Numbered from the stretch's first letter, positions 47,476 to 59,673 are shown. The stretch: DNA of 64,000 bases from Actinernus sp. WN-2022 (GCA_030867875.1 JAOWCC010001501.1:16769524-16833523); one strand, 5' to 3'. Translations and numbers: made by a program. The notes: a model not told the origin generated them from the sequence alone.

Positions 47476-49120
47476 TTAAAGGCGCTGTGTCACGGTACTG
47501 CGTATGTCACAGTCTCCAGACATTGAATTGACAGCTGTATTGTGTACCATCCAATGAGAATCAATCAAAATGTAAATTGCCGGAAACGCCACACTGTTCG
47601 CCACACTGCCGTGATTCACATATTGTAGTTTTACACAGTATATGGCGAGATTTACAAGAATTTTATTCTTCCTACATACAAGGTAAACAGCATTGAGTAA
47701 TTCATTACTTGCTTGTATTTTTGCTGTTTCCAGTCGTAAACAGTCCGAATTTGACCAAAGTGAAACGAGCTGCTCGCGTCCGTAGATATGTTTCTTCCTT
47801 ATGCACTTTTGACATGATATAATTCTTCAAATGGCACCATTGTTTTATTTCTACATGTTTAATAATACAGTTCTCTGCTGTAAAAAAAATAGAACATTCT
47901 ATGGAAGATTTCTTGTCCTAAAGTTTGGAAACGTGTCACATGCATTTGACGCTAGAAAGTTCAGTACTCGCGGAAGTACGCAAGGTTAATTAGTACAGTC
48001 TAGTGGCAGTTTACTAGTTTGCACTATCGGCTGTTATGGACTGGAAACTTACTTTCACATCTTAATATGTATGTCGATTGGTCAGAAGGATATCTTGTTT
48101 AAGGTGCTACGGTCTTTTCGGCATCAGGAAATTTTTAAACGGGAGTTATCGGGAGTTATCGGGAGTTATCGTACAGTATTTCAAGCTATGCTGTAGCGTC
48201 ACAAATGTCCGTGAAAGTAATAGCGCGTTCATTATTATCAGTTTGCTCTATGGGTTCTCATGTATTCCGGCAATAATTACTTCTGGAGTTTCATATGTAT
48301 GTCGATTGGTCACAATGATTTCCTCTTTCAGTTTCCCCCGTTAGTTTGGACATTAGGGAGACATCCTTTGAGATTTCATAAAGTTTAGCAACCGTGTGTC
48401 GAAAGTAGAAAAGTTCGCTTGTCACGAAAGTGCGAATACTGACAAGCGGTTTCACAGCAGGTCGATGTTTGCAGGCTCTCACGTAGTCGATAATATAAAC
48501 TTCTATAGCTTCATATGTACGTCGATTGCTCACAAGGCTGTTGTATTTGAGTTCATGAGGTTGTTTTGCCAGCAACGAAAGGTTTTATCTAACTTTTCGT
48601 AGAGGCTTTGCACTCCGGTCGCTTCATATAATGGTCTATAATTTCAGCCTCGACCGTTTCTAAGCCGTAGATATATATTTCTTCGTATCGCTGTTGAAAA
48701 CTGCCATATCATTTATAATATGACTTGAAAAGTTTCCATGTATTTCGTGAACTATACTGGACATCCAAACCCTTTTCGCTTCTGGTTGGAATGCCAATTC
48801 TTGTGTTTTTCGGCTGCTGTATTCAGAGTACTCAGTGGTGGTCTTCCCCGCCGGTAAGAATCACTTTGCTTTTCTGTTTTAGTTGTGTTGCAGTCTGCAA
48901 CAACTAATTTTGAATAAACAAATATTTAAAACTTATTTAAGCACATCTTATATTCCCATAAATGACCAAAGGAGGCAAGGATGAGTTAAAAAAGAACACT
49001 GATGAAAGCCGATTTAAAAATCGGTATTTCACCCCTCTGAGAATTTCGTCTGGGGTAGAACATAATTCTAAAATCATCAGATTTTCACACATGCGCAGTA
49101 CCGTGACACAGCGCCTTTAA
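47476..49120. mobile_element. TTAA-flanked element of 1.64 kb, no transposase seen
   Basis: The ends are TTAAAGGCGCTGTGTCACGG and its reverse complement, and the match extends through 'tactgcg'. The TTAA target fits a piggyBac-type mechanism. The interior has no frame of convincing length. Parts of it recur inverted at 40795-41480. A 'gggagttatc' word is repeated three times in tandem at about 48140-48170. Confidence 0.85.
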
Positions 49121-50836
49121 TGTTACTGGGTACCTTCAGGGTGCGTTTCCAGTCTAAATTATATAGCGAATCGGGGAAACATCGTAGATAAATCATCCAT
49201 GTATCATTTTAAAGCTTATAAAATTGGCTACAAGAATACATTAAAAGTTTTGAGTTCTTTGAAAATCTCGAATTTTCCGCGATCCCGTTTCTCCGGTCTA
49301 ATGAGATGGCTTTCAGAAGCTCCGACTCCGAAAATATTTTAAAGTTTTAAAATCTGTTTGCTTTGTCGCATTTCAGAGGAATCGTATTACAAAAGGTGTC
49401 GGGGAATTTCAAAATTCGATTTAGTTCAAAAGTTATCATGCTCTTCGTGAAAAGGCGAAAACATAGTCCGAGTAGATATGCGAGAAACGCCGTCAAGAGC
49501 TCTCTTTTTAGAATTTCCCAATTCTCCGACACAGTTTTGCAGCTGCGATATCAATTAACATTTTGTGAAAATTTCACACAAATCGAATAGATTCCTGTTG
49601 AGTGGGAGCTTTTTTTAAACTCTATTTTGGTTGAAAATCGAAAGCGTAGAACATAGCATTTCAAAAAATTTAGCCGACTGTCGTGTATGAATCTGAAGCC
49701 CCGCCTCTCCAACAATTTGCGAGCTCTTGGCCAATCGATTACTCGTACAGTTCAACTATCTGTCAAGATTTCCCGCCAATGTTGATTTCCGATCAATGCT
49801 GGTTGTTCTAGTTCTCTTTTGTGACTTGAAAAATGACAAAAAGACCTCGAGGGATAAAGCCATGGTGAACACCTAGAGACGCCTTGAATGCCAGCAGAGT
49901 TAGTAGAGGAGACAGCGATTTGCAGGCGTCTGAAACAGCATGGCAATAGCGAGATCGTTTCAAGCGATTCAGAGTCACCGTCAGACTTTTAATACGTTTC
50001 CATCTAAGCTTTCTTGGCCGGGTTTCTTGGAAACAAATATTCTCTCGGCTGGCTCCTATCAATTCTTCTTTTATTATGTTCAGATGTGGACCACCTCGGC
50101 ACTGTCTGAAAGTGAAAATACTAACCCTTGGCCTTGTCGGGTTTTGCGAGGACTTCTATTTATCTATTTGGCTCGTAGTCGTATGCATTTGTTTGGCCTT
50201 GTTTTGCTTTCCTTTTTTCTTTGTTTTCCAAGCATAAGGCCAACAACCGATGGAATTATAGAATTGTGCATGTGTGGAAAAACTTTTCTCAATAAACGTA
50301 AACATTGGTATATGAAATGAATTTAATATGCGCTAGCTTTCCCACACCAAACAATGAACAAACTTAGGACATATAAACTGATCATTACCTTAGTGATTTC
50401 TCCGCTGAATTCTCCCTGTTGCCCGGATCCAGTAACAGCACAACCTGAAAGCCGAACCAGGGAAAATACCCCGGGGAAAAATTACCCCCAAAAGATAAGA
50501 AACCTCTGCTAGCTAGAGCTACTTACTAGCAGGCCACTTTCCAAGCGATTTTAGCGACTATTCGTCCAGCTTTCAACTCGGTCGCCAGCGGCTCTATTTC
50601 CCCCTAAATCATCTATATCCAGCAATAAATTTAAACAGAAAGAGACATTACTATGTTCTGAAGAATCTGATGCAGATTTTAAGTCGTTATTTACTAAACC
50701 ACAGCAAAATTCGCAGTGTGAGTTTGTAGACAAGTATGGGTTCGAAGCAACTTGAGAACGATGCGTTAAGTGTATGACGTCACATACGCTAAAAAATGAC
50801 TAGGCATTCCTCGCGCACGGGAACGATTCGCGTAAT
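49121..50836. other. Unassigned stretch
   Basis: Modest open frames exist on both strands around 49750-50320, but none matches a family I know or has clear splice partners. A possible polyadenylation signal (aataaa, plus strand) lies at about 50292. 'ttcctcgcgc' and 'tgacgtcac' words at 50770-50820 resemble the sequence at 47430-47470 in inverse, which suggests an older element spanning 45.9-51.5 kb. Confidence 0.35.
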
Positions 50837-51420
50837 GCACTAGTCAAAGTAAACCCCCACCCCCCCCCCCTCCCCCCCCCCCCCCCCCAACCCGGGACAG
50901 GGTGCGGCAAATGTGGGGCAAGCGATCGCTTTTGACACGGTAGAGTGCCCCAGAGGGTGGGGGAAAATCGGTTATTTGATGCCCCACTATGGAGTGTGAG
51001 GGAACTGTGGGGCCAACGTGGGGCAAAATGTGGCGGGGAATTGTTCATAGAAGACAGTCCAGGCCACTGCAGACTTCTCTGTTCTACTTCCGTGTATAGT
51101 TCAGGACGAATTTCAGCAATACTGTCACGTTGTTTGGCTTCTTCTGTGTTCAATCTCATTAGTACATGTAGATCAAGACCCTATTGAGCAATAAAAGACG
51201 CAACCCCCACTGCAAACTAAAATGTGAAGTTTGTAAAACAAAAATGACTTATTTTTAGTGATTTGTCCCCTGGGGTGGGGGCATTTGTCTGCATTTACTG
51301 TCCACAATTGCCGCAATAGGTGGGGCATTTTCTGTTTTTTGCTTTCCCTGTGAGGCAAAATCCCCACTAATCCCCACCCTATCCCGGGTTTGGGGGGGGG
51401 GGGGTTACTTTGACTAGTGC
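50837..51420. mobile_element. MITE with 'gcactagtcaaagtaa' ends and C/G runs
   Basis: The ends gcactagtcaaagtaa(a)cccc and its reverse complement are inverted, followed inward by long C and G runs. The interior has further 'gtggggcaa' words. The G/C runs could be misassembled in length. Confidence 0.8.
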
Positions 51421-51789
51421 ATAATGGCGGACGTGATTTCGATCGGATTCGTAACAGAATTGGTTATAGTGTGAAATGAAGCTGATCTAAAGTCACCTGG
51501 TGGTCACGTGACCAAATCGCGTATAAGCCCCTTTAATTGAATGGCCTTTTTCCTCTAATTTTCCATATTTCCTCATTGCCGGTATCCAGATTGATCGCGA
51601 TAGAAACACAAGTGACAATGCTTTTATGGTGCTCTACATTAAATATTCTTGCTATCATTGCACTATTATTGACAAAGTCATTATTCCGATAAGTGTTTCG
51701 TCATACTAAAGAATTCTATGTACTCTAAATGCCACGCTACTTGGTACATGCATACATGCTGTCGTATTAAACTTGAAACTGATACAGGG
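51421..51789. other. Short stretch without recognised features
   Basis: AT-rich. No gene or repeat is supported apart from the 'ataagcccctttaattga' word near 51523, which may be the far end of the interrupted TTAA-type MITE. Confidence 0.4.
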
Positions 51790-51809
51790 GATTTCGTCTC
51801 TTCAATCAG

Positions 51810-54800
51810 ACTTACTCATCACTGTCGTCATCACTGTCAAGAAGCTGCTGGGCAGAGTTAGTACAGCCAGAACTCTTGCACTGACCGCACGCTATGGAAC
51901 ACTCAAGCTTGTGTGTACGGCAAGTTCATCTCATGCTGATGCAGTCTTTAGTGCAATTACATCTAACGATACGTAACAGAGACTCAGGCGCTGCAGGTAA
52001 ATCGATCATTACAGGTGTGACTCTTCCATCCCCATTCTTGTACTGCCATGTCTCCGTCCTTATCTTTCCACTCTTTAACTTGTAGATACACCCTTATAGG
52101 CTGTGGTTCTTTGCAGCTTCCGAAATTGGAGGAAGGCTTTGTGGCTGAATCTGTGAGGTCCTGCATGCCAGCTTTTCACAGTATACGTATCGTGTGTATC
52201 TTAAATGGTTGAGCTGTTCACCTGGCGTTCCTTCATGTAAAGGCATACCAACGCATTGTGGCCTGCTGTCGCTATCTCCTTTCGGGTTGCAAACGCAGAA
52301 TCAAATACTTGTGCTTGCTCACGAACGTATGGGGACTTTATATACATCTTGAGAGAGGCACCCTACCCGAACCCATTAACGCGAGAGGTGGTATCACACC
52401 CAAGTATTGCGTGAATGAATATATTATTCCAGCAGATGTCCTCGCCTATTTGGGTCTGCACCTTTTTGATGTTCCAGACACGCCGCTTCGTATAATTCGC
52501 CTTGGGTTCTGGTCTGAAGAATAAATCGCAGCTGTTAGCATTTCTATGAACTACTGCTTGTTCTTCGCGTTGGACAGAAATACATCTTTCTTCATCGGCG
52601 ACTTTCATCTCTGCTGTGAAGTTAACAGTAGCGCCGACTTTTCCCTTCGCTTGTCTTTGCTGAGTCATGCTTTTGGTTGACTCTTCCTCGTAACCGTCAA
52701 AAACGATAACTGGTGTTCCATACTTCCTTGAGACATAACTGCAATAAATAAGGCATATTTCTTTTTATAACATAGATACGATAGTACGCGCGCTCTGATT
52801 GGCTAAAAAGCCATGTTTTATTAGAGTATATAACATGGTTTGTCGTGTTTTATTGTTTTCAACTGGCGGTTTCCTTTCATTGCGCGCGTAAATCTATATT
52901 ATAAAACAGATAAAGAAGCCTTAAATCCATGTTTTATACTATCATAAAACACTCTGGTCATTTGAGAACACTCGAGAAATGTTGAAAGCACAAGCCTTTA
53001 ACATTTCTCTCATGTTCTCAAATGCCCATCGTGTTTTATGATAGTTTATAATATAGATACGATAGTACGCGCGCTCTGATTGGCTAAGAAGCCATGTTTT
53101 ATCAGAGTATATAACATGGTTAGCCGTGTTATATAGTTTTCAACTGGCGGTTTCCTTTCATCGCGCGCGTAAATCTATATTATAAAACAGATAAAGAAGC
53201 CTTAAATCCATGTTTTATACTATCATAAAACACTCTGGTCATTTGAGAACACTCTAGAAATGTTGAAAGCACGCGCCTTCGGCTTGTGCTTTAACATTTC
53301 TCTCATGTTCTCAAATGCCCATCGTGTTTTATGATAGTATAAAACATGGCTAAGGCTTCTTTATTTGTTAAATAAAACATGGCTGAGGCTTCTTTATTTG
53401 TTAAATATGTCACGGATCCTTGGGGCCACATTACCCGATGTAACAGAGCTCCGCCATCCAGAACGTACCGGCTGTGCACCACTTGGAGGCTCGGTTTTTG
53501 CATCTGGTGTTTGCCCAAATGGCATCAGCAAGAACGGGCTTCTGTGGCTGTCGCATCATCAATGATGGTTCAAACAGGGCAGGGGGTAGCTGCACAGCTC
53601 GTATCGAAATACTGCTGCCAGTTCATAAGGGCCTTCGCAAGCAAGGATTAGGCGCTGGAATAGAAGCGTCAATCAGGACTAGATCGTTGTCAATCTTGAC
53701 TGCAGACGTTGCCGCTAAAGTTACTGCTTGTGCACTGTGCTTAAATGTGTAGTCTGTAGCCGACTGTTCCGTCATTGATGTCAAGATCTTCTCTCCAGTA
53801 TCTTTCGCAGTGTCGACGTTTACAGTGCTATCCGCACTGAATGTCCAGATTTCTTTCTGCCAGAACAGTTAGGATGGTCAAAGTGTCTTTCATGTCGCAA
53901 CTGTTTCCTTGCATTCGTCATATCCTTGTTTTGTTCGCCAGAATTATACTGTACATCTATCAGTTCTTGCAAGGCGCGGTTCGTTTCTGCACAGGCTGGC
54001 AAAGCTAGTAGCCAGGTCAGCCGCTGCTGCTCTGTTAACCCTATTGTCAAAAACCACCACTCGTCTTGAAGCTTCTCATCAAAACCTGCTCGATCACTAG
54101 GTCTGTAGATTGTCCTCACTACATGAAGACTGGATAGGAAGGAAAGGTATACGTCTGGATGTTCAGTTTCAAGCCTGTTCATAGACTGCAGATAGAGTCG
54201 CACACACTTCACATAAACTGATTGTGGCCTGACGCAGCAAGATAGGAAAGCATGCAGTGACAGCACTTTCAGGTGCAGCTCCCAGTTACCCGTGCACTCT
54301 GCCTTTATAAAGGTACGCAATACATCAATCATCTCCATGTACTGAAACCAGTGTAGCTGTGCGGCTTTTCCCTCTCATAGAATTGTTTTGGTCACACACT
54401 CGTCCTTTGATGGTTTCTAACACGGTTGCAGCACAGACGTCGGCTGATTTATTTTTCTCCAGCAGCTGCTCAAACAACTTGCGGGCTTCTTCAAGCTCCT
54501 CCGGCATTCAATGCTGCGTCAACCAAAAGCTGTGCACGAACTGCACGCGCAATAACTTTGCCACTCAATATATGATCGACAGCATTTGATGCATATATCA
54601 GTTCTAGCAATCTCTTAAGTCTGTATCCGCCATCATGTGTCCAATACTCCCGAGAAAGCTCATTTCAGTGTGAAAGCCTCCTAATCGCACGATCACATTG
54701 CTCGAGGCACTACCAGCTGGTTCAGTGCGAATGATGTTGAATGCTTTCCAGTACAGGGCCTGATCAAATGTAATGATGGGAGTCCTGATATTGTGTCGTT

Positions 54801-54900
54801 GTGCGTGCTCCGTTCCAAACTTTAGAGTGGAGTATATATAGGTCTCGTCACTTGGATTCATGTCGATCATTGGCAGGAATGTAGCTTGCCCTCCAGCCTC
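51810..54900 (-). pseudogene. Decayed large mobile-type protein gene with Cys-rich tail
   Basis: Minus-strand fragments follow one order. First, 54870-54604 has an R-L-G-G-F-H-T-E-M-S-F-L-G-S-I-G segment. Next come 54507-54380 and 54338-53820, with M-I-D-V-L-R-T-F-I-K-A-E, H-P-D-V-Y and T-E-Q-Q-R-L-T-W. Near 53470 lies Y-V-L-D-G-G-A-L-L. A 52668-52363 fragment has F-R-P-E-P-K, V-W-N-I-K and H-A-I-L-G-C-D-T-T-S-R. Near 52100 lies E-W-G-W-K. A final Cys-rich segment (51970-51805) has C-N-C, C-R-T and A-C-G-Q-C spacing like a CXC/tesmin motif and an acidic end. I recall this as a large multicopy family in cnidarians and molluscs but know no agreed name or function. Frameshifts, a stop in the Cys-rich part, an internal deletion and an inserted repeat show that this copy is dead. 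Confidence 0.7.
52771..53345. repeat. Tandem pair of a 281-bp hairpin-bearing element
   Basis: The block starting 'atagatacgatagtacgcgc' occurs at 52772 and 53053. Each copy ends with an inverted repeat built on 'catttgagaacactc' and 'gttctcaaatg'. The second copy has an extra 'gcgccttcggcttgtgc' at its loop. The pair lies inside the pseudogene above. A 34-base 'aaaacatggct(a/g)aggcttct' duplication follows at 53341-53405. Confidence 0.88.
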
Positions 54901-55599
54901 ACAAACTCTGTTAAATTTCGAGATTTCAGAAAATCATTATGCTTTCGGTTTGAAAGTTGTGAACCTAAAACTTACATCAGTTACTAATTTTGGCATGCTC
55001 TTTCCATTTCTGGCATCAATTTTGAGCTAGCACCATACTTTTGATTGACAAAGTCACGTGACCAGTTGTTGCAAAAGGCCTATTAAGTACAACTATGATA
55101 TTATTTTCGTTTTAATATTGCCAGAGTGCCTTCTGCTCGGTTCTCTGTCCGACACATAAGTAAAATCGTTTTGAAGTCCGAAAATCATAGAAATAATTTC
55201 TACAAATATACCGGCAAAATAAAAACTGAGGACACCAAATCATGTTTTAATAAAAGTCAACAAATAAAATGCCTTAAATAAGAAACCCCATAAACGTTTT
55301 TACTAATGCATTTCCATTCCTTTCCCAATACAGTTTCGAAGTTTCCAAGCTCAGATATACCTGTATTGTGCTCGTAATCGCTTGTAATGCCAAAAACCTT
55401 GTCCAGCTCCCATATTGACTTAGAATAAGTTTCTGAATTAAAAACCGTTGAAATACCTCCTGTTGCAATTAGTGGCAGGTTGACCCCATTTTTTTCACAA
55501 AATGACTGGACTAAAATTACGAGTGTGAAATAAAACGAATAATAAAAAATAGCAAAAACCGTATGCGACAATTCTGTCGGTGGTACGTTGGATCTTGCG
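54901..55599. other. Unassigned stretch
   Basis: A minus-strand frame of about 104 codons (55571-55257) is open but matches nothing I recognise and has no clear splice partners. Nothing else is supported. Confidence 0.35.
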
Positions 55600-55837
55600 G
55601 AGAGATCTGATCAGCCAAAAATACTAATAAGTAAACAACGTATATATTGAGAATTCTACGATATTTCGGCTGGCCAAACCATCCTTCTTCAGGTAGATCT
55701 TACAAATGAATATTTCACAATGGCAAGTATAAATATCAAGGTGATTACACAATCTAAGAGGAAAAAGGAAATGACGTAAGTAAAAATATGGATTTGAGAT
55801 AACATAAACACGGGTCTACAAGATAACATACAGTCAA

Positions 55838-56090
55838 CTCTCTCTTAAGCGACCACCCTTGGTGCACGGACAAAGTGGTCGCTTACGGGAAAAAGCAACA
55901 AGTGCTTGCTAAACGGGTCAGACTTCTAGCACAACCCTAGCGCGCTGTCACCATAACAACATAGCTAAGCACGGGATTTCTAGCTTGTAAAGCATCGTTA
56001 CGAGAAATATTAGCAGCACGTTGTATTTGTAGATCGAGGAAAGAACGCTAAAAAACCTCGTTTTAAGAGGTAAGATTTTAATTAATTAGT
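55838..56090. mobile_element. Element end with 'taagcgaccac/gtggtcgctta' palindrome
   Basis: The words 'cttaagcgaccaccctt' and 'aagtggtcgcttacggg' are inverted within 50 bases near 55840-55900. They resemble ends of mariner/pogo-type elements as I recall them. A partner end is not seen. Confidence 0.4.
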
Positions 56091-56097
56091 GCGAAGT

Positions 56098-56644
56098 TTA
56101 AAGTGCAACTAACCCTTTTGCAATTTTTATCCCTATGAATCTTTGAAAGGTTTTGAGTACTTCTGCGAAGAAATTTTTGGCTTACAGAGAATACTCTATG
56201 TTCTAGGCTTGTTTGAAATGGTGAAAATTTGACCTTTCCTGACCCATGACCGCGCAAGAAAAAGCCTGGGTCGATTCTTGATCTTACGTCACCTCATTAA
56301 TGCATTATTCTCCATGGCGCCTTTCCATCACAACAACATCGATATATAGAGAATATACACAGTCTGTGAGTTGTTAGTAAAGAAAACAGTTATTTTAGAC
56401 AAAATGCTAAATATTTATTCAAATTATTGCAAAGTCGAATGAGTTGGATGACGTAAGATCAAGAATCGACCCAGGCTTTTTCTTACGCGGTCATGGGTCA
56501 GGAAAGGCCAAATTTTCACCATTTCAAACAAGCCTAGAACATAGAGTATTCTCTGTAAGCCAAAAATTTCTTCGCAGAAGTACTCAAAACCTTTCAAAGA
56601 TTCATATATATATAAATTGCAAAATGGGTTAGTTGCACTTTAAA
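56098..56644. mobile_element. Complete TTAA-flanked MITE
   Basis: It begins TTAAAGTGCAACTAACCC and ends with its reverse complement, with arms of about 190-200 bases. It is the same family as 22990-23536 and 2140-2487. It is inserted in the Penelope-like element. Confidence 0.9.
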
Positions 56645-56775
56645 GGTTTCGTCAGTGGAACAAATGCGACGAATGCGGAGTGCTAAACTAAAAGGGTAGC
56701 CTTTTTAGTATGTAAAGGATGACAAGAAGAGTAGACTGAGAAGGTGTTGGTGTTTATCAGTAGGTTTGGTCATAG

Positions 56776-57206
56776 TCAATAGAGTGGAATGGTTATGAAA
56801 CTCGGGGACCTTCTTCGTTATATGTCTTTGTTTGCTTTTTTCAACCAATAGAAATTCCAACATGTTAATCAATCAGCCAATAGAAACGTGTGAGTTCAGT
56901 CGTTCAGGGAACGCTAATGAACTATGTCCGTGCACAATCTTTTATCTCACCCCCTTCCAACATAAACAGCAGGCCTTCACCTCTCAAAACCTTGCATTTT
57001 ATTGGATCCCATTTAGACTGCACTGACAAAGAATTCCATTGTTTTAGGGTTAGGGTTTGTATTGTTTCAGGGTTAGGCATTGTTTGGATAGCCAGTACTA
57101 TTCCAGGTTCCGAGGAGGTGAAGGCCGCCCCAACATAAATCGAAGCGCCTTTGTTAGCCCTTTTGAAGTTTTCCGGGTTTCCTAACCATTCCACTCTATT
57201 AACTAT
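56776..57206. mobile_element. Inverted-repeat element 'atagagtggaatggtta'
   Basis: The ends 'aatagagtggaatggtta' and 'taaccattccactctatt' are inverted and followed inward by weaker matches (gaaactcgg / ccgggtttc). It interrupts the Penelope-like element. A 'gggttaggg' word in the interior is short and not a telomere array. Confidence 0.8.
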
Positions 57207-57807
57207 GGTTTGGTATTGAGATCAGTCTCGATGTTACCATCTTTAAAGATGACTGTGACATCGAGAAAAGAGATGTTGGTGAAACTGTAAGACGAAGTGA
57301 ATTTAATGGTAGGATGAAGAGCGTTGAGATAATCGACGAATACTTTGTGAAATAAAGTATTGTTGTTGTTTGTTGGTAGTGAGAATCACCTGACGTCATT
57401 GCCTGTATGTTTTCATCGGTTCAGTCCAAGGGTTCAGTCTGTAAAATGACCGAAACAGTTCGCTAAATGGCTAAAGTAATCCTCATATTAGGTCGAATGA
57501 TCCCCAAATACCTTGAAACTCGTAGTGAAATAACTATTTACAATTTGATGTGGTCTAATGTTTTTTTTTTTGCCTGTATGAGCTAAGCGGAGCCTATAAA
57601 TAGGAAGGGGCTCCGAAAAGAAAACCCGGCTGAAATCTTTAAAAGGAGAGAAACAAGACACAATATATCACAGTGGCAAGGTAAGTCATTTTTATTCAAA
57701 TATTTTACAGTATTTCTGGCTAGTAAACGGAGTTCGTCACGTTCCCATACAAACCCTTATAAAATTATATTTTCGTAACTTGAGCTTGGGTTGCCTGTGT
57801 CTTGGAC

Positions 57808-58073
57808 CACAGGAAGCCCAAGCTCCGTTTATGTAAATTTAACTTATAAGGGTTTGTATCTAGCTTTTCGAAAAATATACTGTAATAAAATGAATAAAAC
57901 TTACCTGGTGTCTATAAGCTGTGTCTTGGCTGTATCTGTACGTTGTTTCAGAGAATTTGGGAGATTTTTTAAATTGATTTTATTACAGTATATTTTTCGA
58001 AAAGCTAGATTTCCATTCCCATACTGAAACCTTTTAAAGTTAAATTTACATAAACAGAGCTTGGGCTTCCTGT
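57808..58073. mobile_element. MITE with about 100-bp arms and 'caggaagcccaagct' ends
   Basis: The ends 'cacaggaagcccaagctc' and 'gagcttgggcttcctgtg' are inverted. The inner words 'tagcttttcgaaaaatatac' and 'gtatatttttcgaaaagcta' also pair. A further inverted half-copy lies at about 57750-57803. Confidence 0.88.
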
Positions 58074-58690
58074 GCTTGAACTATGGATCCACAAATTGGG
58101 GAACAACTTCTCAAGCGAATTGCGAAGTTATGGTCCGCCTGCAGAAAAGAGCAGCTCGGATAATTTTAGATGCTCCATGCGATACCCCTTCTTCGACGCT
58201 TTTTAAAGACTTGAACATAATTCCTTTTCCTGAACAAGTAAAACGCCTCAAACTAATGCTGTTGTATAAGCTAGGCCCTTGATGGAAAAACGCCTGAATA
58301 CGTCCCAAATAAAATTCAAATTGCTGAAAGACACACACACTCGCTTAACACAAGGAACGCTGCCCACAACTTTATGCTACCAAAGCAAACCTTTGGCAAG
58401 AGAAGCGCTGCTTCTCTTGGAACAAACTACCAACTGAACTAAAACAAGCAGCCTCAAGAGTTTCATTCTCATTCAAGTTAAACTCATACTATATATGCAG
58501 GTTAACCTCACTGCATCCAGTGATTATTGTAATTTGAAATTGTCTTAATTAGTGAGTTAGTTGTTACTGCTATTAATTATCTATTCAGTATTTCTTTTAT
58601 TTATGTTGAGCGCCACGTGTATATAATCTGTATGATATTAAGTGTTGTCCTCAATAAATAAAGCAATATTATTATTATTATTATTATTAT
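58074..58690 (+). pseudogene. LINE ORF2 C-terminal remnant
   Basis: The plus-strand reading has 'Q-K-R-A-A-R-I-I-L-D', then after a frameshift 'A-E-R-H-T-H-S-L-R-N-T' and 'F-G-K-R'. It ends at a (tta)n run at 58668-58690. This is the tail of a CR1/Jockey-like element, badly decayed. Confidence 0.75.
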
Positions 58691-59464
58691 TGGAGGAATT
58701 GTTAATTGCAACAACAAGAAACCTGATTGGTTCTTTAAACGTTTTACGATGGAGAGAAGACGGGATGCAAGTAACGTATTTGACAGCTACCGATACCGGG
58801 AGTTTTCTTTCTCTTCTCGCTGCTACGCAGCTCGTTGATGCCGCAATTACAACTTAGAGAAACTCTGGCACCCAGGGTACAGACACAACAACAACAACAA
58901 TATTTCTTTATTGAACCTGGATACTTCTACAAGTATATCGGTGTAGCTTTGACGAATAGTTATTAAACATAGGTCCCCTAAGTGCAACTCGCGGATAGTC
59001 AGTGAGCTATTTTGTGTTGTGTCATTGTGGACGTTGTTGGCAGAGCGTATATGTGTATCACTGTAGTGTGTGACGAGATTAGTTTCGCCTCACGGTAGCG
59101 CAGTTAAAGGTAACATACAGAGAGCGTCAGCCTTGCAGCCTTCGTATGGCAGGGCATTCGTATGCTGCCATATGTTCTGGCTGTTTACAATTCTAAAAAC
59201 AATCCCACGATATTTTTTTGCAAACCCAGCAAGACAGAATGATATATATAGGAAAGCCAATATTCAACTGGCCGTAGCTGGAAATGCTTATTTCTCGTCG
59301 CTATTAATATGCTATTAAAGGTGAAATTGGGATCATGCGGGATTATATTACTATCGAAAAACGGCCGCTGAAATGGCACATTTTCTTCACTGAATTTCAA
59401 GTGAGAAGTCTGTAGTTGTAGTAGAACTACGCGAAATAATTTTATTTATGCGCCATCGATCGAT
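58691..59464. other. Non-coding stretch with a minus-strand LINE tail at its start
   Basis: 'acaacaacaacaacaatatt' followed by 'tctttattgaac' at 58884-58920 is a LINE 3' end on the minus strand. Beyond about 59060 nothing is recognised. Confidence 0.4.
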
Positions 59465-59469
59465 CATCT

Positions 59470-59673
59470 CAGTGGCGGATCCAGGGGTGGTTACGGGGGT
59501 GACATGTCACCCCCCCCCCCCCCCCCCCCCCCTTTTGGGCCAAAAACAAATTCTGTATAAGAATTCGTAAAAATAAAATACATTCGTTCAAATTTTGTTT
59601 GAAATTTCGCACCAGAAACTGTACCGGTCAAAATAGTCACCCCCCTTTTTCAAATCCTGGATCCGCCACTGCA
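59470..59673. mobile_element. MITE with 'cagtggcggatccagg' ends
   Basis: The ends 'cagtggcggatcc' and 'ggatccgccactg' are inverted. The form is that of hAT-type MITEs. A clean 8-bp duplication could not be shown. The long C run next to the left end may be misassembled. Confidence 0.75.

Larger units (their letters stand above)
55600..57370 (-). mobile_element. Decayed Penelope-like retroelement with two insertions
   Basis: The minus strand at 57365-57220 encodes 'H-P-T-I-K-F-T', 'F-L-D-V-T' and 'L-N-T-K-P', motifs of the Penelope-like reverse transcriptase. The reading resumes near 56765-56650 after an insertion (56776-57206). At the far end, 55690-55645 reads 'cctgaagaagg' then 'cgaaatatcg', the usual terminal-repeat style. 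A second insertion is the TTAA MITE at 56098-56644. No GIY-YIG domain can be read. Bounds are approximate. Confidence 0.65.

Noticed and set aside
49752..50320. Host gene exons on either strand
   Set aside because: Frames overlap each other, lack family motifs and have no convincing paired splice sites.
50860..51060. Gly/Pro/His-rich protein over the C run
   Set aside because: The reading is an artefact of a long homopolymer inside a MITE.
57040..57085. Telomere-like gggttaggg
   Set aside because: Two isolated words within a transposon, no array.
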